Shown here: piece after piece, positions 17,174-26,144 of the stretch
Layout: every line of letters begins with the position of its first letter
How positions within the stretch are numbered: the stretch's first letter is position 1
Made by a program: the position numbers and the translations under genes
Assembly (NCBI RefSeq): GCF_011440375.1
Contig: NZ_JAAOIR010000002.1
Coordinates: 620,001 to 684,000, forward strand
DNA length: 64,000 bases
Source of the DNA: Halorubellus sp. JP-L1
GTDB lineage: Archaea > Halobacteriota > Halobacteria > Halobacteriales > Natrialbaceae
Reading direction: 5' to 3'
The notes under the pieces: model-generated
Seen by the model: the letters and a program-made list of their open reading frames with translations, nothing else
Told to the model about the DNA's origin: nothing
Database searches by the model: none

Positions 17174-18028
17174 ATGTCCATCGGCATCATCGGCGGCAGC
17201 GGCATCTACGAGGCGCTGCCCCTGGAGAACGTCGAGAAGCGGAGCGTGACCACGCCGTTCGGCGACCCGAGCGACGACCTGACAGTCGGGGAACTCCACG
17301 GGAAGGAAGTCGTCTTCCTGCCGCGGCACGGTCCCGACCACCAGCATACGCCGACGAACGCGCCGTACCGGGCGAACGTCTACGCGCTGAAGGCCGCTGG
17401 CGTCGACCGCGTCATTTCGACGAACGCCGTCGGGAGTCTCCGCGAGGACCTGCCGCCGCGGAGCCTCCTGGTCCCCGACCAGATTTTCGACCGGACGAGT
17501 CACCGCGAGCACACGTTCTTCGGTGACGGCATGGTCGTCCACATGGGGTTCGCGGACCCCTACGATCCCGCACTCAAGTCCCACCTCGCGGAGGCCGCCG
17601 AGCGCGCGGACCACGACGCCGACGTCGAGGAGGACGGGACGTACGTCTGCATCGAGGGCCCGCAGTACTCGACGCGCGCCGAGAGCGAGTTCTACCGCGA
17701 GCAGGGCTGGGACGTCGTCGGCATGACTGCCGTTCCGGAGGCGAAGCTCGCTCGCGAGGCCGAACTCGCGTACGCGACCGTCACCGGCGTCACCGACTAC
17801 GACGTCTGGAAGCAGGACAACGAGGTCACGCTCCAGGAGGTCCTGGAGAACGCGGAGGCGAACCAGGAGTCGATCAACGCGGTCGTCGAGGAGGCCGTTC
17901 GGACGATGCCGGAGGACTTCGAGAGCGACGCCTGGTCGGCGCTCGAGGGCACGATCAACACGCCGACCGAGGCGATCCCGAGCGAGACGCGCGAGCGCGT
18001 CGAGTTGCTCGCTGACGACTACCTCTAG
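17174..18028 (+). CDS. mtnP: S-methyl-5'-thioadenosine phosphorylase
   Basis: A 284-residue member of the purine nucleoside phosphorylase family. Signatures are IIGGSGIY at the N-terminus (phosphate loop), LPRHGPDHQHTPT, STNAVGSL, the PNP/MTAP signature CIEGPQYSTRAES (about 160-172), and GMTAVPEAKLAREAE with Asp-containing VTGVTDYD for the purine N7. It cleaves methylthioadenosine from polyamine or SAM metabolism to adenine and methylthioribose-1-phosphate. It has the normal length for archaeal MTAP. It lies 45 bp after the phosphoribosyltransferase, which could recycle the base. It converges on a small zinc-finger gene. Confidence 0.93.
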   Translation: MSIGIIGGSGIYEALPLENVEKRSVTTPFGDPSDDLTVGELHGKEVVFLPRHGPDHQHTPTNAPYRANVYALKAAGVDRVISTNAVGSLREDLPPRSLLVPDQIFDRTSHREHTFFGDGMVVHMGFADPYDPALKSHLAEAAERADHDADVEEDGTYVCIEGPQYSTRAESEFYREQGWDVVGMTAVPEAKLAREAELAYATVTGVTDYDVWKQDNEVTLQEVLENAEANQESINAVVEEAVRTMPEDFESDAWSALEGTINTPTEAIPSETRERVELLADDYL

Positions 18029-18058
18029 TCCGAGCGAACCTGGCGGGAAGTCACCGCG

Positions 18059-18262
18059 TCAGTCGCGGAGCGTGACGGTGCGGATGCGGACCTTCCCGCA
18101 GCTGGGGCAGAGGTGGCGGTAGTCGATGCGACGGCCGTTCGTGCTCGCCCGCCAGTTGCCCTCGTCGTCGACGTACCCGCACTCGGGGCAGATCGCCTCC
18201 TCGTCCGCGTACCGCGAGTTCAGTCGGTCGATGACCGACGAGCCCCCTTTGCTTCGAGACAT
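18059..18262 (-). CDS. HVO_0649-type zinc finger micro-protein
   Basis: A 67-residue protein with two CxxC knuckles: ICPECGYVDDEGNW (Cys25/Cys28) and LCPSCGKVRIRTV (Cys52/Cys55). They form one zinc site around a short beta hairpin. The Arg-rich segment between them (ASTNGRRIDYRH) could contact nucleic acid. The sequence matches the HVO_0649 haloarchaeal micro-protein family, whose function is not known. ATG 18262 is 23 nt from a TATA-like box on the same strand, so it is transcribed separately from the smc-scpA operon upstream. Confidence 0.86.
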   Translation of the reverse strand: MSRSKGGSSVIDRLNSRYADEEAICPECGYVDDEGNWRASTNGRRIDYRHLCPSCGKVRIRTVTLRD

Positions 18263-18284
18263 GCGCTGGAACTTCGGCGCCCAC

Positions 18285-18293
18285 GAACATAAG
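18285..18293 (-). promoter_or_regulatory. TATA-like box for the HVO_0649-type gene
   Basis: It reads cttatgttc on the minus strand, 23 to 31 nt before ATG 18262. Confidence 0.55.
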
Positions 18294-18378
18294 TCATGCC
18301 ATGGTGTAGCATGACAAGGTGGTGGGGTCTGTAGCTCCCGGCGCGAGTCAGCGGAATCCCATCCAGAGAAAACCCAGG

Positions 18379-19482
18379 TCAGTCCGCGGCCGCGCTCTCT
18401 CTCGCCGTCGCCGCGTTCGGGTCCTGCACCCACAGGTCGCCGAACAGCTCGTCCTGCTGGAGTCGAACCGTCCCGCGATGACTCATGAAGAGGACCGCGA
18501 GGAACGTCTGCACGCGAGAGCCGTACGCCGCCGCAACCTCCTTGAACAGGACCTCGTCGCGACCCGCGTCGTAGTGCTCGCGCAACGTCGTCTCCACGTC
18601 CTCGATCACGGACTCGATGTCCTCCTCGTGAGTCGTCCCCGTCACGTCCGCCTCCGTCGGCTCGTCGTCCACGCGGAGGTCGTCCGCCGACCGATAGTCG
18701 AGCGTCTGCTCGCCGCGACCGTACCCCGACGGCGAGTCGCTCGTGTCGTACTCGCGCTGGCGCTTCCACCACGACCCGCGCTCGGCTTCCCGGAGCTCGC
18801 GCACGAGCTCGTCGAGCGTCTCCGGCGTCCCGCGCGCGTTCTTCCGGTCCAATCGCCGCTCCATCTCGTCCTCCAGCGCCGCCACCGGATCGAACTCGCT
18901 CGGCTGCTCGCCGTCCGCCATCCCACCGGCGGGAGCGTCCGCGAACGGCTCCTCCCACGGCGCGAGCTCGTCCTCGTCGTCGTCGTCGCTCCCGTGCAGG
19001 AGCTCGTCGCCCTTCATCCGCACGAGCACGCTCGCGTAGAACAGCGCCCGCCCCGACGTCCGCAAGTCCGCGTGGTCGAGCGCGTCCAGGAACTTGTCCG
19101 TCACCGTCACCACGTCGATGTCCCACGGGTCGATCTCGCCGTTCTCCGCGAGATTCACGAGCACCTCGACGGGTTCGACCTCCTCGTCGTCGCCCTCGGC
19201 CACGTCGTCCTCGTCCGGCAGCACCTCGTCCATCGTCTCCGTCGCAGCGTCGGCCGCCTCGGCCGCGTCCGGGTACGGGTCCTCGCCATCGCCGTCTTCG
19301 CCGGCAACGTCTTCATCCGACCCATCGTCGTCGAGCGCGTCGTCGCCGAACGGCGAGTCCTCCTCACCCGGCGGGTCTCGGTCCTCGTGCCCCGCGATGT
19401 CGAGCATCGACGCCGGGTCCGCTTCGCCACCGTCCGACCGAACCTCCTCCCCGCCGCCGTTCCCCGCCGACCCCTCAGTCAT
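18379..19482 (-). CDS. scpA: Segregation and condensation protein A (kleisin)
   Basis: A 367-residue kleisin. The first 100 residues are an extremely acidic, probably disordered extension that is unusual outside haloarchaea. The canonical N-terminal kleisin domain follows: VEVLVNLAENGEIDPWDIDV (about 105-124) and VTDKFLDALDHADL. The C-terminal winged helix (VLFKEVAAAYGSRVQTFLAV and after) would bind the Smc head. ATG 19482 overlaps the smc stop by 8 bp, indicating translational coupling. ScpA bridges the two Smc heads in chromosome organisation and segregation. No scpB gene is visible in the window. Confidence 0.93.
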   Translation of the reverse strand: MTEGSAGNGGGEEVRSDGGEADPASMLDIAGHEDRDPPGEEDSPFGDDALDDDGSDEDVAGEDGDGEDPYPDAAEAADAATETMDEVLPDEDDVAEGDDEEVEPVEVLVNLAENGEIDPWDIDVVTVTDKFLDALDHADLRTSGRALFYASVLVRMKGDELLHGSDDDDEDELAPWEEPFADAPAGGMADGEQPSEFDPVAALEDEMERRLDRKNARGTPETLDELVRELREAERGSWWKRQREYDTSDSPSGYGRGEQTLDYRSADDLRVDDEPTEADVTGTTHEEDIESVIEDVETTLREHYDAGRDEVLFKEVAAAYGSRVQTFLAVLFMSHRGTVRLQQDELFGDLWVQDPNAATARESAAAD

Positions 19483-22400
19483 CCGCCGGCACCCCCTCTC
19501 CACCGGCGAGGTCGATGCCAGTCACCGCCGACACGTTGTCGTCCTGCATCGTCACGCCGATCGCGCGCTCCGACCGGTCGAGCATCGCGGAGCGATGCGA
19601 CACCACGACGAACTGCGCGTCGCCCGCGAGCTCGTCGACCATCTGCCCGACGCGCTCGGCGTTCGCCGCGTCCAGGAACGCGTCAACCTCGTCCAGCGCG
19701 TAGAACGGCGCCGGGTTGTGCCGCTGGATCGCGAAGATGAACGCCAGCGCCGTCAGGGACTTCTCGCCGCCGCTCATCGCGTCCAGGCGCTGGATCGGCT
19801 TGTCCCCCGGCTGGGCCTTCATCGTCAACCCGCCGTCGAACGGATCCTCCTCGTCCTCCAGGTGAAGCGTCCCCGTCCCGTTCGAGAGCCGCTCGAAGAT
19901 GTCCGTGAACTGCTCGTTGATCGCCTCGTAGGAGGACATGAACGTCTCCCTCTTCTGGGCCTCGTAGGACTCGATGCGCTCGGTGATGCCGTCGCGCTCC
20001 TCGACGAGCGTCTCCTTGCCGTCGAGGAGCGTCTCCAGGTCCTCCTTCACCTCGTCGTACTCGTCGATCGCGAGCTGGTTCACGGGCTCCATCGCCTCCA
20101 TGTCCGCCTCGAAACACGCCACCATCTCCACGACGACGTCGTGCTCCGGGACGTCCTCGGCGTCGTACTCGCCGACCTCCGCCTCCAGGCTCTCGACCTC
20201 CCACTCGAGGTCGTCGCGCTCGCCCTCCAATCCCTCGAGCGTCGAGGCGACCGCGTCCACCTCCTGCTGTTGCTCGTCGCGAGCCTGGCGCGCAGCCTTC
20301 GCCTCCTCGCGGAGCTCCTCGCGCTCCTCTTTCAGCTCAGTCAGCTCGTCCTCGAGCTCGAGGACCTTCCGGCGCTTCTCCTCGAGGACCGCCTCCTTCT
20401 CCTCGATGTCGTCCTCGAGGTCAGCGATGCGGTCCTCGTGCTCGGCCTTGCGCTCCTGGGCGTCCTCGATGTCGTCGTGGAGGTCCTCGATCGCGTCCTC
20501 CGCGTACTCCTTCTGCAACGTCAGGTCGTTCAGGGAGCCGTCGATGTCGCTCACGCGCGCCTCCAGGTCGTCGATCTCCGCCTCGACGTCCTCCATCTCC
20601 GCCGTCAACTCCGGCACGCGCGAATCCGCGAGCTCGTCCTCGAGCTCGTCGATGTCCGCCTCGATCTCCGCGATCGCGTCCTGCTTCTCGCCGACTGCGG
20701 CCTCGATCTCCTGCATCTCCTCGTCGACGTCCTCGCGCTCCGCGACCAGTTCCTCGCGGCGCTCCTCGAGCGACTCGACGCGTTCGCGCGCGGACTCCAG
20801 CTCGTTCTCGACGCGGTCGATGTCGCTCTGGACGTCCCGGACCGCGTCCGTCGCGTCCGTCTTCCGGTCGCGCGCGTCGTCCAATCGCTCGTCGATACCC
20901 CGGAGTTCCTCGCGGAGGTCCTCGCGCTGCTCCTGGAGTTCCGTGATCTGCTGGGCGACCCGCTCCAGTTCGCCGCGCCCGGACTTCGCGAACGAGTACC
21001 GCGACCCCGAGGACGACCCGCCGGTCATCGCCCCGGACTTCTCGACGAGGTCGCCGTCGAGCGTCACCAGCCGGAACTCGCCCTGGAGGTCTCGCGCCGT
21101 CTCCAGATCCTCGACGACGAGCGTGTCGCCGACGACGTAACTGAAGATACCCGTGTATTCCGCGTCGAAGTCCAGCAGGTTGTACGCGAAGTCGACGACG
21201 CCCGGCACGTCCGGCGGACTCGGCAGCGACCGGTCGTGCATGTCCGTCATCGGCAGGAAGGTCGCACGCCCGGCGTTCCGGGACTTGAGGTGCTCGATGC
21301 ACTGCTGGCCGACGACGTCGTCGTCCACGACCACGTTCGCCATCCGGCCGCCCGCGGCCGTCTCGCACGCCTGCGCGTACTCGCCGCCGACGCTCCCGAG
21401 CTGCGCGACCGTCCCGTGCACGCCCTCGATGGCCGAGTTCAGGATCGTCGTCACCGACCGCCCGTAGGACGAATCGCCCGATGCCTCCGCGTTCGCCTCC
21501 AGCTCCGCGTACTCCTGTTGCTTTCGCTGCAGTTCGTCCTCCACGTCCTCGATGTCGCCCTGGACCGCCTGCTTCTCGCGCTTGAGGTCGTCGACGACGC
21601 CCTCGATCGAGAGCGCGTTCTTGCGCGCCTTCTCGAGTTCGGCCTGGAGGTCCTCGCGCTCGGCCTCCAGTTCGGGAATCTCCGCCTCCGCGGCCTCGAC
21701 GTCGTCTTCGACCTCGCTTATCTCGTTCGAGCGTCGACGCGCCTCGTCCAGCAACCGGTCCTGTTCGCGCTGGAGCTCGTTCTTCTCGTCCCTGGCCGCC
21801 TCCAGGGCCTCCTTGCGCTCCTGGAGCTGGCCCTTCAGTTCGTCGTACTCCGTGTCGATCGCGTCGATCTCCGCTTGCAAGTCCGCGAGCGCCGCGCGCT
21901 TCTCCTGGACGTCCGCCTTCACCGAGGACTTCTCGACCTTGTACTCCTTGATCTCGCTCTCGAGGTCCTCGATCTCCTCCTGCTTCTTGTCTACCTGCAC
22001 GAACGCCTGCCGTCGGTCCGCCTCCGCGGACTCGATCGCGTCCTCGCTCGAGGATACCTTCTCCTCCAGGAGCTCGATGTCGTTCTGGATCGAATTGATG
22101 TCGCTCTTGATCTGGAGCTGCTCGTCCTCGCCCTTCCGCTCGATCTCGCGGTTCAACTCCTCGAGGTCGTCCTCGAGACGCATCACCTTCCCCTGGCGCT
22201 CGTCGAGCTCGCGCTCCAACTCCGCGAGCTCCCGTTGCTTGCGTTCGATGCGCTCGATCACGGACTCGAGGGCCTCGCGTTTGTCCTCGAGTTCCGCGGC
22301 CTTCAGGTAGCCCTCGTACTCCTCCATCTCGCGACGGAGTCTGCGGTACCGGAGCGCCTCGCGCCGTTCGTCCGCGAGCTGGTCGAGGCGGTCGCGCTTG

Positions 22401-23050
22401 TCGTCGATGCGGATTTCCGCCTCCTCGATGCGCTCCCGGACCGTCTCCAACTCCTCTAGGGCGTCCTCCTTCTTCGCGTCGAACTCCGCGACGCCCGCGA
22501 TCTCGTCGATGATCTCGCGGCGCGCGAACGGCGTCATGTTGATGATCTCCGTCACGTCGCCCTGCATGACGACGTTGTAGCCCTCCGGCGCGACGCCGGC
22601 CTGGGCAAGCAAGTCCTGGATGTCGGAGAGGTTCACGGAGCGGCCGTTCAGGTAGTAGTACGAGTAGTAGTTGTCCTCGGTCTGCTTGACGCGACGCTTC
22701 ACGGAGATCTCGTCGACGTCGCCGACGTCGTCGGTGCCGGCGGCGTTCTCGACCTGCGAGCGCGACAGGCGGTCCTCGTCGTTCGCGAGCACGACCTCGA
22801 CGATCGCCTCCTTCGGCCCGCCGGCCTCGTCGCCGTCGGCGTGCCCGGGGTTGTAGATGAGGTCAGTGAGTTTCTCCGCGCGAATCCCTCGCGTCCGCGC
22901 GAGGCCGAGCGCGAACAGGACGGCGTCGATGATGTTCGACTTGCCACTCCCGTTCGGGCCGGTGACGACTGTGAAGTCCTCGTAGAAGGGAATCCGGGTC
23001 TTGCGCCCGAAGCTCTTGAAGTTCTCGAGGACGAGTTCCTTGATGTGCAT
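19475..23050 (-). CDS. smc: Chromosome segregation protein Smc
   Basis: A full-length, 1191-residue SMC ATPase. The Walker A is GPNGSGKS (31-38). Two long coiled coils (about 170-500 and 680-1020) are separated by a hinge domain (about 515-670) containing the Gly-rich MTGGSSSGSRYSF just after it. The C-terminal head has the ABC signature MSGGE (1092-1096, Met in place of the usual Leu) and Walker B FYALDEVDAFLD (about 1117-1128). The protein dimerises at the hinge and with ScpA entraps DNA. It is the middle gene of a three-gene operon, 31 bp after the DUF7518-like gene and overlapping scpA by 8 bp. Confidence 0.97.
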   Translation of the reverse strand: MHIKELVLENFKSFGRKTRIPFYEDFTVVTGPNGSGKSNIIDAVLFALGLARTRGIRAEKLTDLIYNPGHADGDEAGGPKEAIVEVVLANDEDRLSRSQVENAAGTDDVGDVDEISVKRRVKQTEDNYYSYYYLNGRSVNLSDIQDLLAQAGVAPEGYNVVMQGDVTEIINMTPFARREIIDEIAGVAEFDAKKEDALEELETVRERIEEAEIRIDDKRDRLDQLADERREALRYRRLRREMEEYEGYLKAAELEDKREALESVIERIERKQRELAELERELDERQGKVMRLEDDLEELNREIERKGEDEQLQIKSDINSIQNDIELLEEKVSSSEDAIESAEADRRQAFVQVDKKQEEIEDLESEIKEYKVEKSSVKADVQEKRAALADLQAEIDAIDTEYDELKGQLQERKEALEAARDEKNELQREQDRLLDEARRRSNEISEVEDDVEAAEAEIPELEAEREDLQAELEKARKNALSIEGVVDDLKREKQAVQGDIEDVEDELQRKQQEYAELEANAEASGDSSYGRSVTTILNSAIEGVHGTVAQLGSVGGEYAQACETAAGGRMANVVVDDDVVGQQCIEHLKSRNAGRATFLPMTDMHDRSLPSPPDVPGVVDFAYNLLDFDAEYTGIFSYVVGDTLVVEDLETARDLQGEFRLVTLDGDLVEKSGAMTGGSSSGSRYSFAKSGRGELERVAQQITELQEQREDLREELRGIDERLDDARDRKTDATDAVRDVQSDIDRVENELESARERVESLEERREELVAEREDVDEEMQEIEAAVGEKQDAIAEIEADIDELEDELADSRVPELTAEMEDVEAEIDDLEARVSDIDGSLNDLTLQKEYAEDAIEDLHDDIEDAQERKAEHEDRIADLEDDIEEKEAVLEEKRRKVLELEDELTELKEEREELREEAKAARQARDEQQQEVDAVASTLEGLEGERDDLEWEVESLEAEVGEYDAEDVPEHDVVVEMVACFEADMEAMEPVNQLAIDEYDEVKEDLETLLDGKETLVEERDGITERIESYEAQKRETFMSSYEAINEQFTDIFERLSNGTGTLHLEDEEDPFDGGLTMKAQPGDKPIQRLDAMSGGEKSLTALAFIFAIQRHNPAPFYALDEVDAFLDAANAERVGQMVDELAGDAQFVVVSHRSAMLDRSERAIGVTMQDDNVSAVTGIDLAGGEGVPADD

Positions 23051-23081
23051 CGTGTGTGCGATTCCGGCAGGGAGTCCGGCG

Positions 23082-23477
23082 TCAGGCGACGATGATGTCG
23101 TCTCCGAGGTCGGAGTCCTCCGAGTCGTCGGCCGCTTCGCTCTCCCCGCTTTTGTCTCCTTCGACTACGTCCTGGGTCGCTTCCTTCGTCGCTTCGGCGA
23201 CGTCGTCCTGCCCGGCTTCGGGCGTGACGATCTCGGTGTCGGTCGCCTCGCTCTCGGGGATGTCGCCGCGCGCGGTGGTCTGTGCGCTGCTCTCGCCCTG
23301 GGCGAGTTCGACGTTGGGGTCGGCGTCCTCGACCGCCGTCTGCGGGTCGGCGTCCAGTTCCGCTTCGAGGATGCGGACGCGCTCTTTCGTCTCGACTAAC
23401 TCTTCGGTCAGTCCACGGACGGTGGATTCGAGTTCCGCGACGGTGGCCTCGAGTTCCTCGACACGATTCGTAGGCAT
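23082..23477 (-). CDS. DUF7518-like coiled-coil protein, smc-linked
   Basis: A 131-residue protein. Residues 1-45 form a leucine-zipper-like coiled coil (NRVEELEATVAELESTVRGL and following heptads). The remainder is an acidic, low-complexity, probably disordered tail that ends with the short hydrophobic motif DLGDDIIVA. It matches what I recall as DUF7518, found next to smc in haloarchaea. The first gene of the operon, it starts 31 bp before smc and has a promoter-like box 24 nt upstream of its ATG. It could be an accessory or regulator of the Smc-ScpA complex; that is inference from position only. Confidence 0.76.
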   Translation of the reverse strand: MPTNRVEELEATVAELESTVRGLTEELVETKERVRILEAELDADPQTAVEDADPNVELAQGESSAQTTARGDIPESEATDTEIVTPEAGQDDVAEATKEATQDVVEGDKSGESEAADDSEDSDLGDDIIVA

Positions 23478-23500
23478 GTTCAGTACGCGCGGGCGGAGTC

Positions 23501-23510
23501 TCTTAATGGT
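23501..23510 (-). promoter_or_regulatory. TATA-like box for the DUF7518-smc-scpA operon
   Basis: It reads accattaaga on the minus strand, 24 to 33 nt before ATG 23477. It is the only AT-rich element in the region and is spaced for a leaderless operon transcript. Confidence 0.6.
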
Positions 23511-23755
23511 ACGCAAGACACGTGTAAGGAATCTGCGACTAGTCGGCGACTGGTCGCCTCCCGGACGCTGGCTAGCGCTCCCGACCGGGTGCGACGCACG
23601 ATACCACGCCACGCGACCCCGCGTTTAAATATCGCCCGGCCGCTCACGGCCTGTGCTGGCAGACCGACGCAGACCACGGTGAAGCCGTCGATTGCTGAAA
23701 GCGAATTTTGACCGTGGGGCACCCTTAGGCCCACGTCCGTCGTAGCACAGCGTGC

Positions 23756-24499
23756 ATGCAACGCAAAGCACTCGCCGCCGTCGCCGTCGCCACACTGCTC
23801 GTGGTCGCGTCCGTCGGCGTCGTCGCAATCGGAACCGGCAACGACGCCTCCCAGGAGGCCCAGAACGCCCAGCAAGACTCGGAGACCATCTCGGTGTCGG
23901 CCACCGGGTCGGCCGGCGCCAGCCCCGACGAGGGCGTCGTTCGCGTCAGCGTCCGCGCCGAAGCGAACGACTCCGAGAGCGTCCGGTCGTCGCTCGCCGA
24001 CGACGCCGCAGCGCTCCGGAGCGCCCTCGACGAACTCGGCGTCTCCTACGAGACCACTCGGTACTCGATCGAGAGCGTTCATCCCCGCGAGCGCGAACGC
24101 CAACCCGACGCCCCCGAGTACCGTGGCGTACACGCGTTCGAAGTGACCGTCGACGACCCCGACCGCGTCGGCGCCGTCATCGACGCCGCCGCGAACGCCA
24201 GCGCTGAGATCGACGGCGTCCAGCTCACGCTCTCGGACGAACGCCGCGAGGAACTCCGGAACGCCGCCATCGAGGACGCCATGGGCGACGCCTCCACGCA
24301 AGCGACGACGATCGCCGCCAGCGCGAACCTCACCGTCACCGGCGTCGCGAGCGTCGACGCCACCCAGGGCAACTATCAGCCCGTCGCGTACCAGACCGAA
24401 GCCGCAGCAGGCGGGGACGCCGCGCAGGATACCGTCATCGACAGCGGCGAGGTCACCGTCACGTACGACGTTCGCGTGACGTACAACGCGACCAGCTGA
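23756..24499 (+). CDS. SIMPL (DUF541) domain secreted protein
   Basis: A 247-residue protein. An N-terminal signal or anchor helix (about residues 4-26, AVAVATLLVVASVGVVAI) precedes a SIMPL/DUF541 domain. This begins ETISVSATGSAGASPDEGVV, runs through VSVRAEANDSESV and LSDERREELRNAAIEDAMGD, and ends with strand VTVTYDVRVTYNATS. The family forms oligomeric periplasmic or surface proteins; roles in stress tolerance and polyamine-related functions have been suggested in bacteria, but none is known in haloarchaea. It probably lies on the external face of the membrane. It converges on the GT4 gene with 52 bp between the stops. Confidence 0.88.
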   Translation: MQRKALAAVAVATLLVVASVGVVAIGTGNDASQEAQNAQQDSETISVSATGSAGASPDEGVVRVSVRAEANDSESVRSSLADDAAALRSALDELGVSYETTRYSIESVHPRERERQPDAPEYRGVHAFEVTVDDPDRVGAVIDAAANASAEIDGVQLTLSDERREELRNAAIEDAMGDASTQATTIAASANLTVTGVASVDATQGNYQPVAYQTEAAAGGDAAQDTVIDSGEVTVTYDVRVTYNATS

Positions 24500-24551
24500 T
24501 CGGCCACGCCGATTCGAAGCGACCCGCTGGTACCGGCGCGCGTTCGCGCGC

Positions 24552-25634
24552 TCAGAAGAGGCCGGTGGCCGCGATCTCGTCGCGGTAACACTGGAGGTAC
24601 GTCTCGAGGACGGCGTCGTGGTCGTACGCGTCGAACGCCGGGTCGTAGTCGAGTCGCTCGAGCGACGCGGCGTCGCGGATGGCGGCGGCGAGCTCCTGTT
24701 CGCTCGTCGTCCGGAACCCGCGGTCGCGGTTCCCGCCCGGTTCGAGGTAGTGCTCGACGAGCTCGTGCGCGCTCGACCCGGCGTGGTACTCGACGATGCC
24801 GACGCAGCCGGAGGCGAGCGCCCACAGGAGTTCTTCGGCGAACAGGCACTCGTCGGCGGTCTGCGCGAACACGTGCGCGCCCCGGTAGACGGCGACGCGT
24901 TGGTCGCGCGAGCACTCGCCGAGCCACGTGATGCGGTCGTCGATCCGGAGGTCTCGCGCCTGCCGCTCGTAGCTCTCTCGTTCGGGGCCGTCGCCGATCA
25001 CCGCGGCCGTCCAGTCGGTCTGCCGGAGCTCCGCGAGCGCGAGCAGGAGCGACTCGAGGTTGGCGTCCTCGTCGAGTGTGCGCGCGTACACGACGTCCGC
25101 GACCTGTCGCGGCTCCGTTCCGCGGATCGCGTCCACGTCGACGCTGTTCGGGACGACCTCGACCGCGTCGCTCCCGAGGTCGACGTGCTCGCGGACCGCC
25201 GTCTCGACGAGTTCGGAGGGGACGAGGACGCGATCGGAGCGCGCGAGCGCCTTCCGCTCGGTTCGCCCGTACCGCTCGACGTCGCCGTACCACTCCGTCA
25301 CGAGGGGTGCGCGCGCCAGTCGCGCCCCCTTCTTCGCTGCCGGCACCTGGCTCGCTGGCGTCCCGGCCGCATGAACGACGTCCGGGCGCTCGCGAGGCAC
25401 GCGCGTCGGCAGCGCCCACCGGAACGACCGCTTCGCGTCGACGTCGCCGACCACTGCCCGGTACGTGACGTCGTTCTCCACCCACGAGCCGTCCTGGCTC
25501 GTCCACCACTTCGCGCACAGGACGACGACGTCGTGCCCACGCCCAGCGAGCCGCTCCGCGAGCCCCCGCACCCGCAGCGTCTCCGGCGACGTGCGGTGAA
25601 AAGCCGTCTCCAACGCGACGAACACGACGCGCAT
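24552..25634 (-). CDS. Glycosyltransferase family 4
   Basis: A 360-residue GT-B enzyme. The N-terminal domain begins MRVVFVALETAFHRTSPETL with the variant GRGHDVVVLCAKWW. The C-terminal nucleotide-sugar domain contains VVPNSVDVDAI, YARTLDEDANLESLLLALAE, VIGDGPERESYER and the E-x7-E-type segment (ECLFAEELLWALASGCVGIV). It would transfer a sugar in cell-surface glycan or glycolipid assembly; the substrate is not predictable. ATG 25634 places the Rossmann strand at the start, and the TATA-like box lies 23 to 31 nt upstream. No other glycan genes are adjacent, and hairpin-rich non-coding DNA lies upstream. Confidence 0.85.
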   Translation of the reverse strand: MRVVFVALETAFHRTSPETLRVRGLAERLAGRGHDVVVLCAKWWTSQDGSWVENDVTYRAVVGDVDAKRSFRWALPTRVPRERPDVVHAAGTPASQVPAAKKGARLARAPLVTEWYGDVERYGRTERKALARSDRVLVPSELVETAVREHVDLGSDAVEVVPNSVDVDAIRGTEPRQVADVVYARTLDEDANLESLLLALAELRQTDWTAAVIGDGPERESYERQARDLRIDDRITWLGECSRDQRVAVYRGAHVFAQTADECLFAEELLWALASGCVGIVEYHAGSSAHELVEHYLEPGGNRDRGFRTTSEQELAAAIRDAASLERLDYDPAFDAYDHDAVLETYLQCYRDEIAATGLF

Positions 25635-25656
25635 ACACACTCCCGACAGAGGACAG

Positions 25657-25665
25657 CTATTAAAC
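25657..25665 (-). promoter_or_regulatory. TATA-like box for the GT4 gene
   Basis: It reads gtttaatag on the minus strand, 23 to 31 nt before ATG 25634, a good leaderless promoter match. Confidence 0.6.
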
Positions 25666-25671
25666 ACCACC

Positions 25672-25718
25672 TTTTTTCGGCGTCGGGTGGCCCTTCGAGC
25701 CACCACTCCTCGAAAAAA
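25672..25718. repeat. Composite nested inverted repeat
   Basis: The outer arms are ttttttcg (25672-25679) and cgaaaaaa (25711-25718). The inner arms are ggtggc (25686-25691) and gccacc (25699-25704) around the loop ccttcga. The nested stems would form a cruciform or RNA hairpin directly upstream of the GT4 promoter. Confidence 0.75.
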
Positions 25719-26091
25719 CGTGGGCGAAAAAGGCCGAGCGCTCCCTTCGGTCGCGCTCGGTGAGTGCGCTGGACGACACCGCAACCGCATCCGCCAGCGC
25801 GACCGCATCTACCACCGCGACTGCACTGCGACCACAACGCACCGCAACAGTATCGCACCGCGACAGGACTGTACCGTGCCTCACCCTCCCCAGCCGACTC
25901 CCGAGGCGGCTCCCTTCGGCTCGCGGCCGTTGGCCGCTCGCCATCGAGGCGACTGCGTCGCCTCGCTTCGGTCGCCGCCGCGCTCGCCCCTCGCACGCGG
26001 TCGTCGCCGCGCCGCCGCGAGGCGGGGCGGCGACGGCCCGCGCGCCAGCCGGCACTCGAACGCTCGACTCGACCAACCAGCCGGGCCGCGA

Positions 26092-26119
26092 GCAGCGCGC
26101 GCAGAACTGCGCGCGCTGC
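26092..26119. repeat. Perfect 13-bp inverted repeat with a 2-nt centre
   Basis: The arms gcagcgcgcgcag and ctgcgcgcgctgc are exact reverse complements separated by aa. This could be a protein-binding palindrome or a very stable hairpin. Confidence 0.88.
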
Positions 26120-26144
26120 GAGCAGGGGGAGGGCAGGGCGCGGT

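Noticed and set aside
18303-18375. tRNA-like patch (tctgtagctcccggcg) near 18326
   Set aside because: No acceptor stem pairing, no T-loop GTTCRA sequence and no anticodon arm can be formed, so it is not a tRNA gene.
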